Part shown: one piece after another, positions 38,498 to 47,784 of the stretch | How the letters are laid out: every line of letters starts with the position of its first letter | Numbering within the stretch: the first letter of the stretch is position 1 | Source: Aquibium carbonis | Lineage (GTDB): Bacteria; Pseudomonadota; Alphaproteobacteria; Rhizobiales; Rhizobiaceae | Reading direction: 5' to 3' | NCBI RefSeq assembly: GCF_003970795.1 | Contig: NZ_RWKW01000055.1 | Coordinates: 1-64,000, forward strand | Length of the DNA stretch: 64,000 bases | Position numbers and translations under genes: made by a program | The notes under the pieces: generated by a model | The model's input: the letters and a program-made list of their open reading frames with translations, nothing else | Told to the model about the DNA's origin: nothing | Database searches by the model: none

Positions 38498-38695
38498 ATG
38501 ATCAAGCTCAACGTTCCGGACATGACCTGTGGCCACTGCGAGGCAGCCATCCGCAAGGCTGTAAAGTCGGTCGACCCTTCGGCAGACGTGAGGGTCGACC
38601 TCCCGGCACGAACCGTAGAAGTGCGAGGCGAGGCTGGTCCAGACGACCTGCGCGCCGCCATTGCCGCAGAAGGCTATGTCACGGAAGCCGCCTAG
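38498..38695 (+). CDS. copZ: Copper chaperone, HMA domain
   Basis: 65 residues, a single heavy-metal-associated domain with MTCGHC (Cys11, Cys14) and the usual ending LRAAIAAEGYVTEAA. It should carry Cu(I) in the cytoplasm to a P1B ATPase. Its own MerR-type promoter stands just upstream. The spacer after it (38696-38847) contains an imperfect hairpin (GCGCCAAT/ATTGGGCGC) without a T run. Confidence 0.9.
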   Translation: MIKLNVPDMTCGHCEAAIRKAVKSVDPSADVRVDLPARTVEVRGEAGPDDLRAAIAAEGYVTEAA

Positions 38696-38847
38696 ATCAG
38701 CAGCGCCAATCCATTGGGCGCAGCTGCCTGCGTGTGCTGTTCGGTTCCTCCGCCGCGGCGTGTAGAGCATCGTCGCCGTTTGATCCAGCACAAGCGGCTG
38801 CGTCAGGAAATGGCCTAAGCTGACCTCAGATGGAAGGATAGGCACTC

Positions 38848-39273
38848 TTGAGCTCGCAGACCGGACCAAAAGCCACCAGAGGAAGGCGCCGCAGCGCGCC
38901 CTCGTGGGGTGCTTTGGCGATTGCGATGCTGCTGGCCTTCACGTTTTCCATCGGAACGGCGCATGCTTTCGCCGGGACGCACGCCAACGCTGCCGGTTGG
39001 CAGAGTTCCCATGCGGTGTCCGTCAAAGCTGATCAACATGTGCAGGGAGTACCCTGTGACGATCATGAAGCCGATGCGAATACGGGCGACGGCTGTTGCC
39101 TGTTGTCCGCTCCGTGCGCCTTCTGCGCGCCCTTGGCCGACCCTTCAATAGCCGTGCCGACTCCTTTGAAGGTCAGCTTCGGTCTCGAGACCGAAAGGCT
39201 GGCTTCCGGCATATCCGAACTGCAGCTTCGCCCTCCGAGACTCCTGGCACACCAGAGCGCGCGCGCCGCCTAA
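38848..39273 (+). CDS. Small exported Cys-rich protein (2 of 3)
   Basis: 141 residues from TTG 38848, with GGAAGG ten bases before it. A twin-arginine-free signal sequence (WGALAIAMLLAFTFSIGTAHA) is followed by GDGCCLLSAPCAFCAPLAD in the mature part. The CC-x4-C-x2-C spacing resembles the proteins at 35198 and 47296. It stands directly before a multicopper oxidase. A periplasmic copper role is inferred only from context. Confidence 0.6.
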   Translation: MSSQTGPKATRGRRRSAPSWGALAIAMLLAFTFSIGTAHAFAGTHANAAGWQSSHAVSVKADQHVQGVPCDDHEADANTGDGCCLLSAPCAFCAPLADPSIAVPTPLKVSFGLETERLASGISELQLRPPRLLAHQSARAA

Positions 39274-39336
39274 GGGGTTCGTGCGCAGCAATGCAACCGG
39301 CGGCCGACCGGCCGCAGCGAATCTTGGAGTCCTGAA

Positions 39337-40779
39337 ATGAACAGAATCTCACGCCGCCAATTCCTGGCGTCCGCGACCGCTTTCGGCGTCGCGGGCATGG
39401 CCGCCTCCTTCGGGCCAGGCCAACGCGATGCCTTTGGAGCGCCCGTTGCCACCATACGGGCACAGCGCCGGACAATCGAAGTGCACGGACGCGCGGCCAC
39501 CGTGCTTGGGCTGCTCCGGCCCGACGGAACCCACGGGCTTGTGCTCGATGCCGGGTCCGATTTCGCGGTCCGACTGGAAAACGCCCTCGACGCGCCGACC
39601 CTCATCCACTGGCATGGCCTGACGCCTCCCTTCGGCCAGGATGGCGTGCCGGACCTGCCGCAGCCTTTGCTTGGCCCTGGCGAGGTCTACGACTATCTAT
39701 TCCCGCTCGACACGCCTGGCACCCACTGGATGCACGCCCACACGCTGCAGGAACAGCAGCTGCTGGCGGCGCCCCTGATCGTGAGAGATCCCGCCGAGTC
39801 CTCGCTCGATGAGCAGGAGGTGGTGGTTCTTCTGCACGACTTCAGCTTCAGGAGCCCGGAAGAGCTGCTAGCCGGCCTGACAGGCGGGACCGGCATGGTG
39901 GGCCATGGCTCCGCGTCCGGGCACGGTGCCGGACATGGAGCGGAAATGGCGTCCGCGGAGGCCGTCTCGATGGATATCAACGATATCGAGTACGACGCCT
40001 ACCTCGCCAACGACCGCACGCTGGAAGACCCCGAAGTCTTCCGGATTGATCGGAACGGCACGGTCCGCTTGCGGCTGATCAACGGAGCGACGGCGACGGC
40101 CTTCTGGATCGACACCGGCGAATTGCAAGGCGAGGCGATCGCGGTCGACGGAAATCCCGTGGTCCCGGTGGAGGGGCGCCGCTTTCCGTTGGGGATGGGC
40201 CAGCGGATCGATCTCCGGCTCCGGATGCCGGCGGAGGAGGGCGCCTGGCCGATATTCGCCGACCGCGAAGGGGCCGTCCAGCGGACCGGCTTCGTGCTCG
40301 CCACTGCGGGAGGCGCCGTGAAGCGGTTCGCGTCTGCAGCGGAACGCCCTTCCGCAGCGATCGACCTGACGTTCGAGACCGGCCTTCGATCCGTCCTCCC
40401 TGCCAAGGTCACTGGCCCCAGCCGACGCAAGCAGGTCGTCCTTGGTGGTGACATGGCGAAATACACCTGGACGCTTAATGGGAAGGTCTGGGGGTCTCAC
40501 GAGCCGATCGAGGTAACCAAGGGCGAACGTGTCGAGATCGTCATGCGAAACGACAGCATGATGGGGCACCCGATGCACCTGCACGGCCATCACTTCCAGG
40601 TGGTCGAGATCGACGGGACGAGGATAGCAGGCGCGGTACGCGATACCGTCTGGCTGCCTCCGCAAGGGGCGGTGACCGTCGCTTTCGAAGCGGACAATCC
40701 CGGCGAGTGGGCATTCCATTGCCACCACCTCTACCACATGGCGACGGGCATGATGACGACCGTCCGCTACGTCGGCTGA
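39337..40779 (+). CDS. Multicopper oxidase, Tat-exported
   Basis: 480 residues with a Tat-type signal (SRRQFLASATAFGVAGMAA). The four copper-ligand stretches are present: HWHG, HWMHAH, HPMHLHGHHF and HCHHLYHMATGM. A Met/His-containing insertion (GHGSASGHGAGHGAEMAS) may bind extra copper. It most likely oxidises Cu(I) in the periplasm, as CopA/CueO-type enzymes do. It begins the run that includes the chimeric propeller gene and cytochrome b561. Confidence 0.92.
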   Translation: MNRISRRQFLASATAFGVAGMAASFGPGQRDAFGAPVATIRAQRRTIEVHGRAATVLGLLRPDGTHGLVLDAGSDFAVRLENALDAPTLIHWHGLTPPFGQDGVPDLPQPLLGPGEVYDYLFPLDTPGTHWMHAHTLQEQQLLAAPLIVRDPAESSLDEQEVVVLLHDFSFRSPEELLAGLTGGTGMVGHGSASGHGAGHGAEMASAEAVSMDINDIEYDAYLANDRTLEDPEVFRIDRNGTVRLRLINGATATAFWIDTGELQGEAIAVDGNPVVPVEGRRFPLGMGQRIDLRLRMPAEEGAWPIFADREGAVQRTGFVLATAGGAVKRFASAAERPSAAIDLTFETGLRSVLPAKVTGPSRRKQVVLGGDMAKYTWTLNGKVWGSHEPIEVTKGERVEIVMRNDSMMGHPMHLHGHHFQVVEIDGTRIAGAVRDTVWLPPQGAVTVAFEADNPGEWAFHCHHLYHMATGMMTTVRYVG

Positions 40780-40795
40780 AATTCAGGAGAAGACG

Positions 40796-41500
40796 ATGAA
40801 CAAGAACATCAAGGCACAGCCCGGATCGGCGGCGATGGCCGCCGCCCTGGATACGCACCGGTGGCGAATCCTTGCCGCTGCGATGGCGACCGCGTCCGTG
40901 CTGGCGCTCCTCATGCCGTTCGCAGAACAGGCAAGGGCGGAGACCGCGCACGCGGGCTTTGTCTACACTGCAGACGAGCACGGGAACTCCGTCAGCCGGA
41001 TAGACCTCGCGTCAGGCAAGGTCGACATCGTTCCGGTCGCCGTCACGCCGCACAACGTCGAGTTCGTGCCGAAGGCGAACAAGGTTCTCGCGGTGGGCAC
41101 GCCTGTGCAGGACGACAATGGCCACGGACACGGCGAGGCCGAGGACAGGCCTCTGAGAAAGGCGAGGCTATATCGCAAGGATGCCGTGGAGGCATTCCGC
41201 CGCGGATACGTGTCGTCGACGGAGGCTGCCACGATCCTTCGCACCCATGCGCGCATCGTGCATCATGAGCTCCGATGGGAAGGAATCCGGGCTTCGCTGC
41301 CGTTGCCTCCCGAGCGCTTGGAGGCGTACCTCCACAGGAAGAGCGCCCTGAAATGGTTCCTTCGCGCGGAGGTCGAGGCCCTGGCGTTGAGGGGAGGGAT
41401 CACGCGAAGGATAAAGAGGGTTCCGCGAACAGGAAATCCGGTTGCGGTGAGCAAAGCCAGTTCGGATCCGGGAAGCAATTCCGCAACCCTTTCAGGGTAG
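40796..41500 (+). CDS. Chimeric protein: truncated propeller plus TniQ-like tail
   Basis: 234 residues. Residues 1-115 begin like an exported YVTN/cytochrome-D1-type beta-propeller: a signal peptide, then GFVYTADEHGNSVSRIDLAS and PHNVEFVPKANKVLAVGTP. After GHGHGEAED the propeller stops, where seven or more blades would be expected. The rest (LYRKDAVEAFRRGYVSSTEA, then LRWEGIRASLPLP and LEAYLHRKSALKWFLR) looks like the C-terminal DNA-binding part of a TniQ-like protein. The junction near 41145 probably records a deletion or transposon-associated fusion. It may not be functional. Confidence 0.65.
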   Translation: MNKNIKAQPGSAAMAAALDTHRWRILAAAMATASVLALLMPFAEQARAETAHAGFVYTADEHGNSVSRIDLASGKVDIVPVAVTPHNVEFVPKANKVLAVGTPVQDDNGHGHGEAEDRPLRKARLYRKDAVEAFRRGYVSSTEAATILRTHARIVHHELRWEGIRASLPLPPERLEAYLHRKSALKWFLRAEVEALALRGGITRRIKRVPRTGNPVAVSKASSDPGSNSATLSG

Positions 41501-41524
41501 CGTGCGTCCAGGAGGAGCCGTTGC

Positions 41525-42034
41525 ATGCGGGCGCCGTATTCGAACCTTCAGATCGCCATCCATTGGGCAGTCGTCTCCATGATCCTCGTGCAGTGGCTCA
41601 CGGCGGGTGCTATTCCGCGCACGCACAATCCGCTCCTTCCGGCCGCGCCCGTGGACCTGTTTCTGCATGCGGTCCACAACTACAATGGAATTGCGATCGG
41701 CTGCCTCGTCCTCGTCCGGATTGCACTGCGGTTGTCGCGGGGCACCGACGGACCACAGCCTCGCCGCATTCCGATGGAACTGGCGGCGCTCGCGGTTCAC
41801 TGGGGCATCTACGCCTCCCTGGTCGGACAGGCCGCGACGGGGTTCATCGCCTCGTATCTTTGGGGACCGGCGGCGGGTGTCCACAAAGCGATCTGGAACG
41901 TCACCCTCGTTCTGATCGCTTTGCATGTGACGGCTGCCGCCTGGCATGGCTTTCGGCGCGACGGCGTGGTCGGCCGGATGCTGCCCCTATGGACGAGAAC
42001 GATCAGCGACGAGCGTCAGCGTCCCGTTCGTTGA
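41525..42034 (+). CDS. cybB: Cytochrome b561 family protein
   Basis: 169 residues with four hydrophobic segments and candidate heme ligands in IHWAVVSMI, LHAVHNYNG, VHWGIYASL and LIALHVTAAAWHGF. It belongs to the di-heme b561 family that passes electrons across the inner membrane. Near a multicopper oxidase and a c-type cytochrome it may supply or remove electrons during copper redox work. Its last 32 bases overlap the convergent cytochrome c gene. Confidence 0.88.
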   Translation: MRAPYSNLQIAIHWAVVSMILVQWLTAGAIPRTHNPLLPAAPVDLFLHAVHNYNGIAIGCLVLVRIALRLSRGTDGPQPRRIPMELAALAVHWGIYASLVGQAATGFIASYLWGPAAGVHKAIWNVTLVLIALHVTAAAWHGFRRDGVVGRMLPLWTRTISDERQRPVR

Positions 42035-42491
42035 GGAGGTCGTGGCGTCGACGGATGTCATCCGGCCATTGCGCCTTGATGAAGGAAAGCACGGCAATGA
42101 TCTCGTCGTCGTCAAGAACGCCTTCGAACGCAGGCATCCGCGTCTTGTAATCCGGCAGGTTCGCCGCGACCCCCACGCCAACCTTTGTGATGTCAAAGAG
42201 AAGGCGATCGGGATGATGCCAGGTGTGCCCGGTGGCGTCGTGTGGTGGTGCGAGGGCAAAGCCTTCGGCGTCGCGGCGCTGCCAGTCCTCTGCCTGCCCC
42301 TCTAGCGACGCGCCATGACATGATGCGCAATGGATGGCGTACAGCTTCGAGCCTGTGGCAACGACCGAGGCCTCGTCCGGCTTCAGGATCCCGGGGGGCG
42401 ATGATCGGGCCATCCCCCATACGCCGAGAGCGACAGCAATCGCCAAACCCGTCGCAATCAATCCGATGGCACGGAGCGTCATGCGACGCAT
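42003..42491 (-). CDS. Membrane-anchored c-type cytochrome
   Basis: 162 residues: an N-terminal anchor (LIATGLAIAVALGVWGMA), one heme site CASCH and the distal Met in the TRMPAFEGVLDDDEI stretch, ending in the usual helix IIAVLSFIKAQWP. It is a class I cytochrome c in the periplasm. It follows the methyltransferase and DUF305 genes on the minus strand and probably shares their MerR-type promoter. Confidence 0.9.
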   Translation of the reverse strand: MRRMTLRAIGLIATGLAIAVALGVWGMARSSPPGILKPDEASVVATGSKLYAIHCASCHGASLEGQAEDWQRRDAEGFALAPPHDATGHTWHHPDRLLFDITKVGVGVAANLPDYKTRMPAFEGVLDDDEIIAVLSFIKAQWPDDIRRRHDLLNERDADARR

Positions 42492-42540
42492 CCAGGATCG
42501 CTAGTGCTCAAGGTTGCAGCGCTTTTCTGGCCCAAGCAGA

Positions 42541-43167
42541 TCAACTCACCCTCGCCAGCACGCTGAACTGGAACGCCTGCGTCGATCCCCAAGGGGTCTG
42601 ATGCTCATGCCGCACACTGTTCACGAGCATAAACCGCGGACCGAGCGTCGCGGCGAGGGTTTCAGGGCTGTAGCGCTGCACTGGCAGCCCGCTGCAGCGT
42701 TCCGGACCGTCAAGGGCGAAGGTCGCGATGATGGCGTGTCCGGTAACTGAAAGCGCAGCGTTGAGCGTCTCGACATAGGCGGCCCGGTCCGCCTCGTCGG
42801 TGAGGAAGTGGAACGCTGCGCGATCATGCCAGACGTCGTATCGCCGTCCGGGTTTCCAGGACGTCACGTTGGCAACGATCCACTCGACGCGATCGGCCTC
42901 GCTCCCCGTAGCAGCCTGGGACCGGGTAATCGCCTCCCCCGACAGGTCGAGCACCGCGACGTGTCCGAACCCCAGCCGAAGAGCATGGGTGGCGAGGCGT
43001 GACGCCCCGCCACCCACGTCGATCAATGAACCCTTCGGTCCCGGCAAGGCCTTGATCAAATCCAGCGAGACCGTTGGCGTCTCCTCGAACCAGCTGACGC
43101 CAGTCTCGCCCTTGTGGACATAGGCCTCGCCCCACTGTCGGCGGTCGACGGGGTCGCTGGGATACAC
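42541..43167 (-). CDS. SAM-dependent class I methyltransferase
   Basis: 208 residues from GTG 43167; the frame continues to 43314 but that part runs over the DUF305 gene and is not protein-like. It shows WGEAYVHKGETGVSWFEE, the SAM loop LIDVGGGASRLATHAL, VAVLDLSGEAI and YDVWHDRAAFHFL. The substrate is unknown. The gene begins ten bases after the DUF305 stop, so it is in the same operon. Confidence 0.82.
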   Translation of the reverse strand: MYPSDPVDRRQWGEAYVHKGETGVSWFEETPTVSLDLIKALPGPKGSLIDVGGGASRLATHALRLGFGHVAVLDLSGEAITRSQAATGSEADRVEWIVANVTSWKPGRRYDVWHDRAAFHFLTDEADRAAYVETLNAALSVTGHAIIATFALDGPERCSGLPVQRYSPETLAATLGPRFMLVNSVRHEHQTPWGSTQAFQFSVLARVS

Positions 43168-43177
43168 AGCCAGTTCT

Positions 43178-43591
43178 CTACTTGCGGTTCTTCTCCAGCC
43201 AAGCCTGCATTTCCGCGATCTCACGTTCCTGAGCGGCGATGATCGCCTCGGCCAAGAGTTTTGTATCGGGATCGGTGCCGTGTTCAAGCGCGACCTTCGC
43301 CATGTCGATCGCACCCTGGTGATGCGGGATCATCTTGAGACGGAAGTCGACGTCCGCGTTGCCCGTATATTCGACGGCCATGCCCTGCATCATGTCCATG
43401 TCGGCCTGCTTGAAGGCTTTGGTGGATTCGGAGTCGCCGTCGGCGGGCATCATCGATTCCATCATGGACTGCATCTGGTCCATGTTCATCATCATGCCGC
43501 CACCGTGACCGCCGTGGTTCATCTGCGCCCAGGCGACAGCAGTCACCGCGGTCAGCGCGGCTGCCGCCGCGATCGTCTTCAATGTCTTCAT
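43178..43591 (-). CDS. Exported DUF305 protein
   Basis: 137 residues from ATG 43591 (GGAG before it). A signal peptide (IAAAAALTAVTAVAWAQ) precedes a Met/His-rich linker (HGGHGGGMMMNMDQM) and the DUF305 core FRLKMIPHHQGAIDMAKVAL with a final EREIAEMQAWL helix. It is the first gene behind the minus-strand MerR-type promoter at 43684, which supports a copper-induced periplasmic role. Confidence 0.87.
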   Translation of the reverse strand: MKTLKTIAAAAALTAVTAVAWAQMNHGGHGGGMMMNMDQMQSMMESMMPADGDSESTKAFKQADMDMMQGMAVEYTGNADVDFRLKMIPHHQGAIDMAKVALEHGTDPDTKLLAEAIIAAQEREIAEMQAWLEKNRK

Positions 43592-43683
43592 GATAGTCTC
43601 CTTTGGCATCCTGTCGGGACCGTCGGCAATACGCGCGGGCGGTCCTGGACTCCGTCCGGGGGACGGCATGTGACGAATGTCCG

Positions 43684-43706
43684 CCTTCCAGCAGGTGGAA
43701 GGTCAA
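43684..43706 (-). promoter_or_regulatory. CueR/HmrR-type promoter toward DUF305 gene
   Basis: A perfect dyad CCTTCCA-GCAGG-TGGAAGG (43684-43702) overlaps the minus-strand -35 TTGACC (43706-43701). A weak -10 (GACATT, 43681-43676) follows with the long 19-base spacing typical of MerR-controlled promoters. Confidence 0.75.
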
Positions 43707-43720
43707 GCCCAAGATAGTGC

Positions 43721-43743
43721 TTGACCTTCCAGTAACTGGAGGC
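43721..43743 (+). promoter_or_regulatory. CueR/HmrR-type promoter toward copper ATPase
   Basis: TTGACC (43721-43726) overlaps the dyad CCTTCCA-GTAAC-TGGAGGC (43725-43743). It is back to back with the minus-strand site 15 bases away and reads into the ATPase-CueR operon. Confidence 0.75.
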
Positions 43744-43778
43744 GCGAACGTACGCCATCTGAACAGGAGGCGACGACC

Positions 43779-46265
43779 ATGCCCTCTCACGACCACCATG
43801 CCCATCACGCAGCTGCGCCGAACGCCGAAGGAGAGATCGTGCGCGATCCGGTCTGCGGGATGACGGTCGACCCGGGGGCAGGCAAGCCGAGTGCCGAGCA
43901 CGAGGGACGCGTGTTTCACTTCTGCAGCGCTGGCTGCCGCACCAAGTTCATGGCTGAACCGGAGTCCTACCTGACTGCTACCGATCCGGTCTGCGGCATG
44001 GACGTGGATCGCGCGTCCGCCAGACACTTCCATCGCCACGACGGCGACAAGTTCTATTTCTGCTCGGCGGGCTGCAAGGGCAAGTTCGAGGCCGAGCCGG
44101 CGCGCTATCTCGGCGATCGGCGCGCCCCGGCGCCGATGCCCAAGGGCACGCAGTACACCTGCCCGATGCACCCGGAGATCGTGCGCGACAAGCCCGGCTC
44201 CTGCCCGATCTGCGGCATGGCGCTCGAGCCGATGGGCGTGCCGACAGGCGACGAGGGTCCTAACCCGGAGCTCGTCGACTTCACACGCAGGTTCTGGGTC
44301 TCCGCTGTCCTGTCGCTGCCGCTGCTCGTCGTCGCGATGGGCCCAATGCTGGGCGTTCCGGTTCGCGAGTGGATCGGCGAGCCGCTTGCGGCATGGCTGG
44401 AGTTGCTGCTCGCGACGCCCGTCGTGCTGTGGGCCGCGATCCCGTTCTTCCACCGTGGCTACGAGTCCTTCATCAACCGAAGCCCGAACATGTGGACGCT
44501 GATCTCGATCGGCGTCGGCACGGCCTATCTCTACAGTGTCGTGGCCACCTTCTTTCCTGGCCTCTTCCCGCACCAGTTCCGGGGACATGGCGGGTCGGTG
44601 CCAGTCTACTTCGAGGCGGCCGCCGTCATCGTCGCGCTCGTCTTCCTAGGCCAGGTGCTTGAACTGAGGGCACGCGAGCGAACCGGGTCGGCGATTCGCG
44701 CGCTGCTCGATCTCGCGCCGAAGACCGCGCGCCGCATCGCCGCCGACGGTTCCGAGGCCGATGTGCCCCTGGACGAGGTCAAGCAGGGCGACCGCCTGCG
44801 CGTTCGCCCTGGGGACAGCGTTCCCGTCGACGGCAAGGTCGTCGAAGGCCGCACGTCGATCGACGAATCCATGATCACGGGTGAACCCGTGCCAGTGGAG
44901 AAGACGCTGGGCGACGCGGTTACCGGAGGAACTCTCAATCGCAACGGCACGCTCGTGATCACCGCCGAGCGCGTCGGGTCCGAGACGATGCTGTCGCGGA
45001 TCGTCGAGATGGTCGCCAAGGCCCAGCGCTCGCGTGCGCCGATCCAGGGGCTCGCCGATCGCGTCTCGTACTATTTCGTGCCGACTGTGGTGCTGGTTGC
45101 CATCCTTGCCTTCGTCGTCTGGGCCCTGTTCGGTCCCGAACCCAGCATGGTGTTCGCCATCGTGTCGGCCGTGTCGGTCCTCATCATCGCCTGTCCCTGC
45201 GCGCTCGGCCTCGCCACGCCGATGTCGATCATGACGGCGACCGGGCGCGGCGCCCAGGCAGGCGTGCTGATCAAGGACGCGGAGGCACTGGAGCGCTTCG
45301 CCAGCGTCGACACGCTCATCGTCGACAAGACGGGCACACTGACCGAAGGTCGTCCGAGACTGACGGACGTAATTCCGGCCGAAGGATTCCATGCAGGCCA
45401 GCTTCTCTCGCTTGCCGCCTCGCTCGAGCGCGGCTCGGAGCATCCGCTGGCCGAGGCGATCGTCGAAGGCGCATCTGAGCGCGGCGCGACGGTGCATTCG
45501 GCCTCCGAGTTCGAGGCGGTCACGGGCAAGGGCGTCAGCGGCACCGTGGAGGGCCGGAAGGTGGCGCTCGGGAATGCCGCCATGATGGCGGACCTTGGCG
45601 TCGCCATCGACGGCATCGTCGGACAGGCCGACGCCTTGCGCGCCGAGGGAAAGACCGCAATGTTCGTTGCCGTCGATGGAGCAGTCGCCGGCTTCGTCGC
45701 GGTCGCCGATCCGGTCAAGGCAACGACCGTGGAGGCGATCCGTGCCCTGCACGACACGGGCCTCCGCATCATCATGGCCACCGGCGACAATGAGCGAACC
45801 GCAAGGGCCGTCGCATCGAAGCTCGGCATCGACGAGGTGCGCGCCGACATGCTGCCGGACGGCAAGCAGCAGCTCATGGAAGAGCTCCAGGCCAAGGGGG
45901 CGAAGGTCGCGATGGCGGGAGACGGCGTCAACGACGCGCCAGCGCTCGCGGCAGCCGATGTCGGCATCGCCATGGGGACCGGCGCGGACGTCGCGGTCGA
46001 GAGCGCGGGCATTACTCTCGTGAAGGGCGATCTCAACGGTATCGTGCGGGCGCGCACGCTGGCCCAGGCGACGATCCGCAACATCAAGCAGAACCTCTTC
46101 TTCGCCTTCGTCTACAACGCGCTCGGCGTGCCCGTCGCAGCAGGCGTCCTCTATCCCGTCTTCGGCACGCTGCTCTCACCCATGATCGCGGCGGCCGCGA
46201 TGAGCCTTTCGTCCGTATCCGTCATCGCCAACGCGCTCAGGCTGCGCACCGTGCGGCTCGGCTGA
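43779..46265 (+). CDS. copA: Copper P1B ATPase with two YHS domains
   Basis: 828 residues. A His-rich head is followed by two YHS-type metal domains ([12 protein letters not shown] ... [10 protein letters not shown], then [10 protein letters not shown] ... [10 protein letters not shown]) and a heavy-metal-binding segment [10 protein letters not shown] ... CPICGMALE. The pump has TGEP, CPC at 472-474, DKTGTLTEG with Asp516, SEHPLAEAI and [13 protein letters not shown] marks a Cu(I)/Ag(I) exporter. A tandem YHS head in place of HMA domains is less usual. It leads a long operon that includes its regulator. Confidence 0.93.
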   Translation: MPSHDHHAHHAAAPNAEGEIVRDPVCGMTVDPGAGKPSAEHEGRVFHFCSAGCRTKFMAEPESYLTATDPVCGMDVDRASARHFHRHDGDKFYFCSAGCKGKFEAEPARYLGDRRAPAPMPKGTQYTCPMHPEIVRDKPGSCPICGMALEPMGVPTGDEGPNPELVDFTRRFWVSAVLSLPLLVVAMGPMLGVPVREWIGEPLAAWLELLLATPVVLWAAIPFFHRGYESFINRSPNMWTLISIGVGTAYLYSVVATFFPGLFPHQFRGHGGSVPVYFEAAAVIVALVFLGQVLELRARERTGSAIRALLDLAPKTARRIAADGSEADVPLDEVKQGDRLRVRPGDSVPVDGKVVEGRTSIDESMITGEPVPVEKTLGDAVTGGTLNRNGTLVITAERVGSETMLSRIVEMVAKAQRSRAPIQGLADRVSYYFVPTVVLVAILAFVVWALFGPEPSMVFAIVSAVSVLIIACPCALGLATPMSIMTATGRGAQAGVLIKDAEALERFASVDTLIVDKTGTLTEGRPRLTDVIPAEGFHAGQLLSLAASLERGSEHPLAEAIVEGASERGATVHSASEFEAVTGKGVSGTVEGRKVALGNAAMMADLGVAIDGIVGQADALRAEGKTAMFVAVDGAVAGFVAVADPVKATTVEAIRALHDTGLRIIMATGDNERTARAVASKLGIDEVRADMLPDGKQQLMEELQAKGAKVAMAGDGVNDAPALAAADVGIAMGTGADVAVESAGITLVKGDLNGIVRARTLAQATIRNIKQNLFFAFVYNALGVPVAAGVLYPVFGTLLSPMIAAAAMSLSSVSVIANALRLRTVRLG

Positions 46266-46286
46266 ACCCATCAGGGAGAACTCGCC

Positions 46287-46685
46287 ATGAACATCGGCAC
46301 CGTCTCGGTAAAGTCCGGCCTCCCGGCCAAGACAATCCGCTACTACGAGGACATCGGCCTGATCAGGCCGGATCGTCGCGACAACGGCTATCGCGATTAT
46401 TCGATGGAGGACGTGCATCGGCTGCGCTTCCTCCAGCGCTCGCGCAGCTTGGGCTTCTCCGTTGAGGAATGCCGACAGCTTCTGTCGCTCTACAGCGACC
46501 GTGACCGTGAGAGCGCCGAGGTGAAAGCGCTCGCATCGACGAAACTCAGCGAGATCGAGCGCAAGATCGTGGAGCTCCAGGGCCTGCGCGACATGCTCAG
46601 GCACCTCGTCGCCAATTGCCATGGAGACAACAGGCCGGAGTGCCCGATCATCGACGGGCTGTCGGGCAAGGCTCCCGTTCACTAA
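46287..46685 (+). CDS. cueR: Cu(I)-responsive MerR regulator
   Basis: 132 residues. It has the MerR winged helix (VSVKSGLPAKTIRYYEDIGL) and the dimer helix, and the metal loop with Cys111 and Cys119 (C-x7-C, CHGDNRPEC), the spacing of Cu(I)/Ag(I) sensors such as CueR and HmrR. It is the obvious regulator for the five CCTTCCA-N5-TGGAAGG promoters in this window. It starts 21 bases after the ATPase, with GGGAGAA before the ATG. Confidence 0.93.
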   Translation: MNIGTVSVKSGLPAKTIRYYEDIGLIRPDRRDNGYRDYSMEDVHRLRFLQRSRSLGFSVEECRQLLSLYSDRDRESAEVKALASTKLSEIERKIVELQGLRDMLRHLVANCHGDNRPECPIIDGLSGKAPVH

Positions 46686-46711
46686 CGCGGCAAGGCCGAG
46701 GATTCTGCGCC

Positions 46712-47206
46712 ATGACGAACCCAAAGAAAGGACATGGCGCTGCGGTGAGCGATCCACGTTCGCTCATAAACGCCCCGGAGCTCCCGGTGACGATGTTCTC
46801 CTTCCTGTTGCACTTCGTCTGGGAGTTTCTGCAGGTGCCGACCTATGCGGGCATGGCAGAGATGGCGCACTGGCAGGGCATCAAGCTCTGCACGTCCGCG
46901 ACCATCGGTGACGTGGGGTTCGCCCTGACAGCATTCTGGACTGCCAGCCTCGTCGCGAGGACACGTCACTGGATCGGCGACCAGGTCGCGCTTCCGGTTC
47001 TCGTCTTCCTCGGGACGGGGATCGCGCTGACCGTCGGCTTTGAGTTCTACTACACCCAGGTCACCCAGCGCTGGACCTATTCGGACCTGATGCCGCTCGT
47101 TCCCCCATTCGGGACGGGGTTGAGCCCGCTCCTCCAGTGGATTGTGATCCCGCCGCTAGTTCTGTGGCTCAGTCGACGATACCGGGCCAGCAGTGCTGCC
47201 CGGTAG
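46712..47206 (+). CDS. Membrane protein of unknown function, 164 aa
   Basis: Starting at ATG 46712, four hydrophobic segments are visible, including MFSFLLHFVWEFLQVPTYAGM, ALPVLVFLGTGIALTVGFEF and WIVIPPLVLWLSRRY. His, Trp and Tyr residues are frequent at the membrane edges. I do not recognise a family with confidence. It follows cueR in the copper operon, so it is probably a copper-induced inner-membrane protein. Confidence 0.7.
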   Translation: MTNPKKGHGAAVSDPRSLINAPELPVTMFSFLLHFVWEFLQVPTYAGMAEMAHWQGIKLCTSATIGDVGFALTAFWTASLVARTRHWIGDQVALPVLVFLGTGIALTVGFEFYYTQVTQRWTYSDLMPLVPPFGTGLSPLLQWIVIPPLVLWLSRRYRASSAAR

Positions 47207-47295
47207 AACTGCGAGTGATCACGTTCCCTCATCTTCGCCCTCATCCGGCCGTTGATGCTTGACTTACGGATGCAACATATGGCGGAAGTGAAGGT

Positions 47296-47703
47296 ATGAA
47301 GGATTCGATCAGGCATAGCGGAGTGAGGGGGGCGGTCGTTCGCGCGCTTTTCGCCGTCGCCATGCTCGTCGTTTCCTCGCTTCAGCCCGGCATGGTCGCA
47401 ATGGCCAAGTCGGCGATGCATCCCGCGCAGACCGAAACGCTGCAGCAGATCGAAGACCACGACCACGATGCCGCTCACGGCGATCATGCCGTCGAACAGC
47501 CATCGTCTGCAAATGACGCGAGCCATCACGGCGGCACGACGACCGCGGACCTCTGCTGCGACATGCACTGCATGCCCGCAACCGGAGTGCCGCCCTGCTG
47601 GTCCGATCTCGCGCATCCGCCCTCAGGAGCATTCGGTCGTGTCGCATCCGGTGCTTTGACACCGGGCGAGACGCACGGTCTGATCCGGCCTCCCCGAACC
47701 TGA
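47296..47703 (+). CDS. Small exported Cys/His-rich protein (3 of 3)
   Basis: 135 residues with a signal sequence (VVRALFAVAMLVVSSLQPGM), a His/Asp-rich stretch (DHDHDAAHGDHAVEQ) and the cluster DLCCDMHCMPATGVPPC. It resembles the exported Cys-rich proteins at 35198 and 38848 in layout. The 89 bases before it hold no recognisable promoter. A periplasmic copper-binding role is likely from composition and position, but unproven. Confidence 0.6.
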   Translation: MKDSIRHSGVRGAVVRALFAVAMLVVSSLQPGMVAMAKSAMHPAQTETLQQIEDHDHDAAHGDHAVEQPSSANDASHHGGTTTADLCCDMHCMPATGVPPCWSDLAHPPSGAFGRVASGALTPGETHGLIRPPRT

Positions 47704-47784
47704 CCTGACCCGGAGCGCCGTGTGGCGCTGAGGCACCCGTGCGTCCGCGCGCGGTCATCCATCCCGTCAGGTTCAAGGTTTCAC

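Noticed and set aside
41135-41153. GAGGCC/GGCCTC inverted repeat at the chimera junction
   Set aside because: A six-base repeat is common by chance in such GC-rich sequence and is no evidence of a transposon end.
47259-47285. TTGACT as a promoter for the Cys-rich gene at 47296
   Set aside because: No -10 element occurs at 16-18 bases, and there is no MerR-type dyad.
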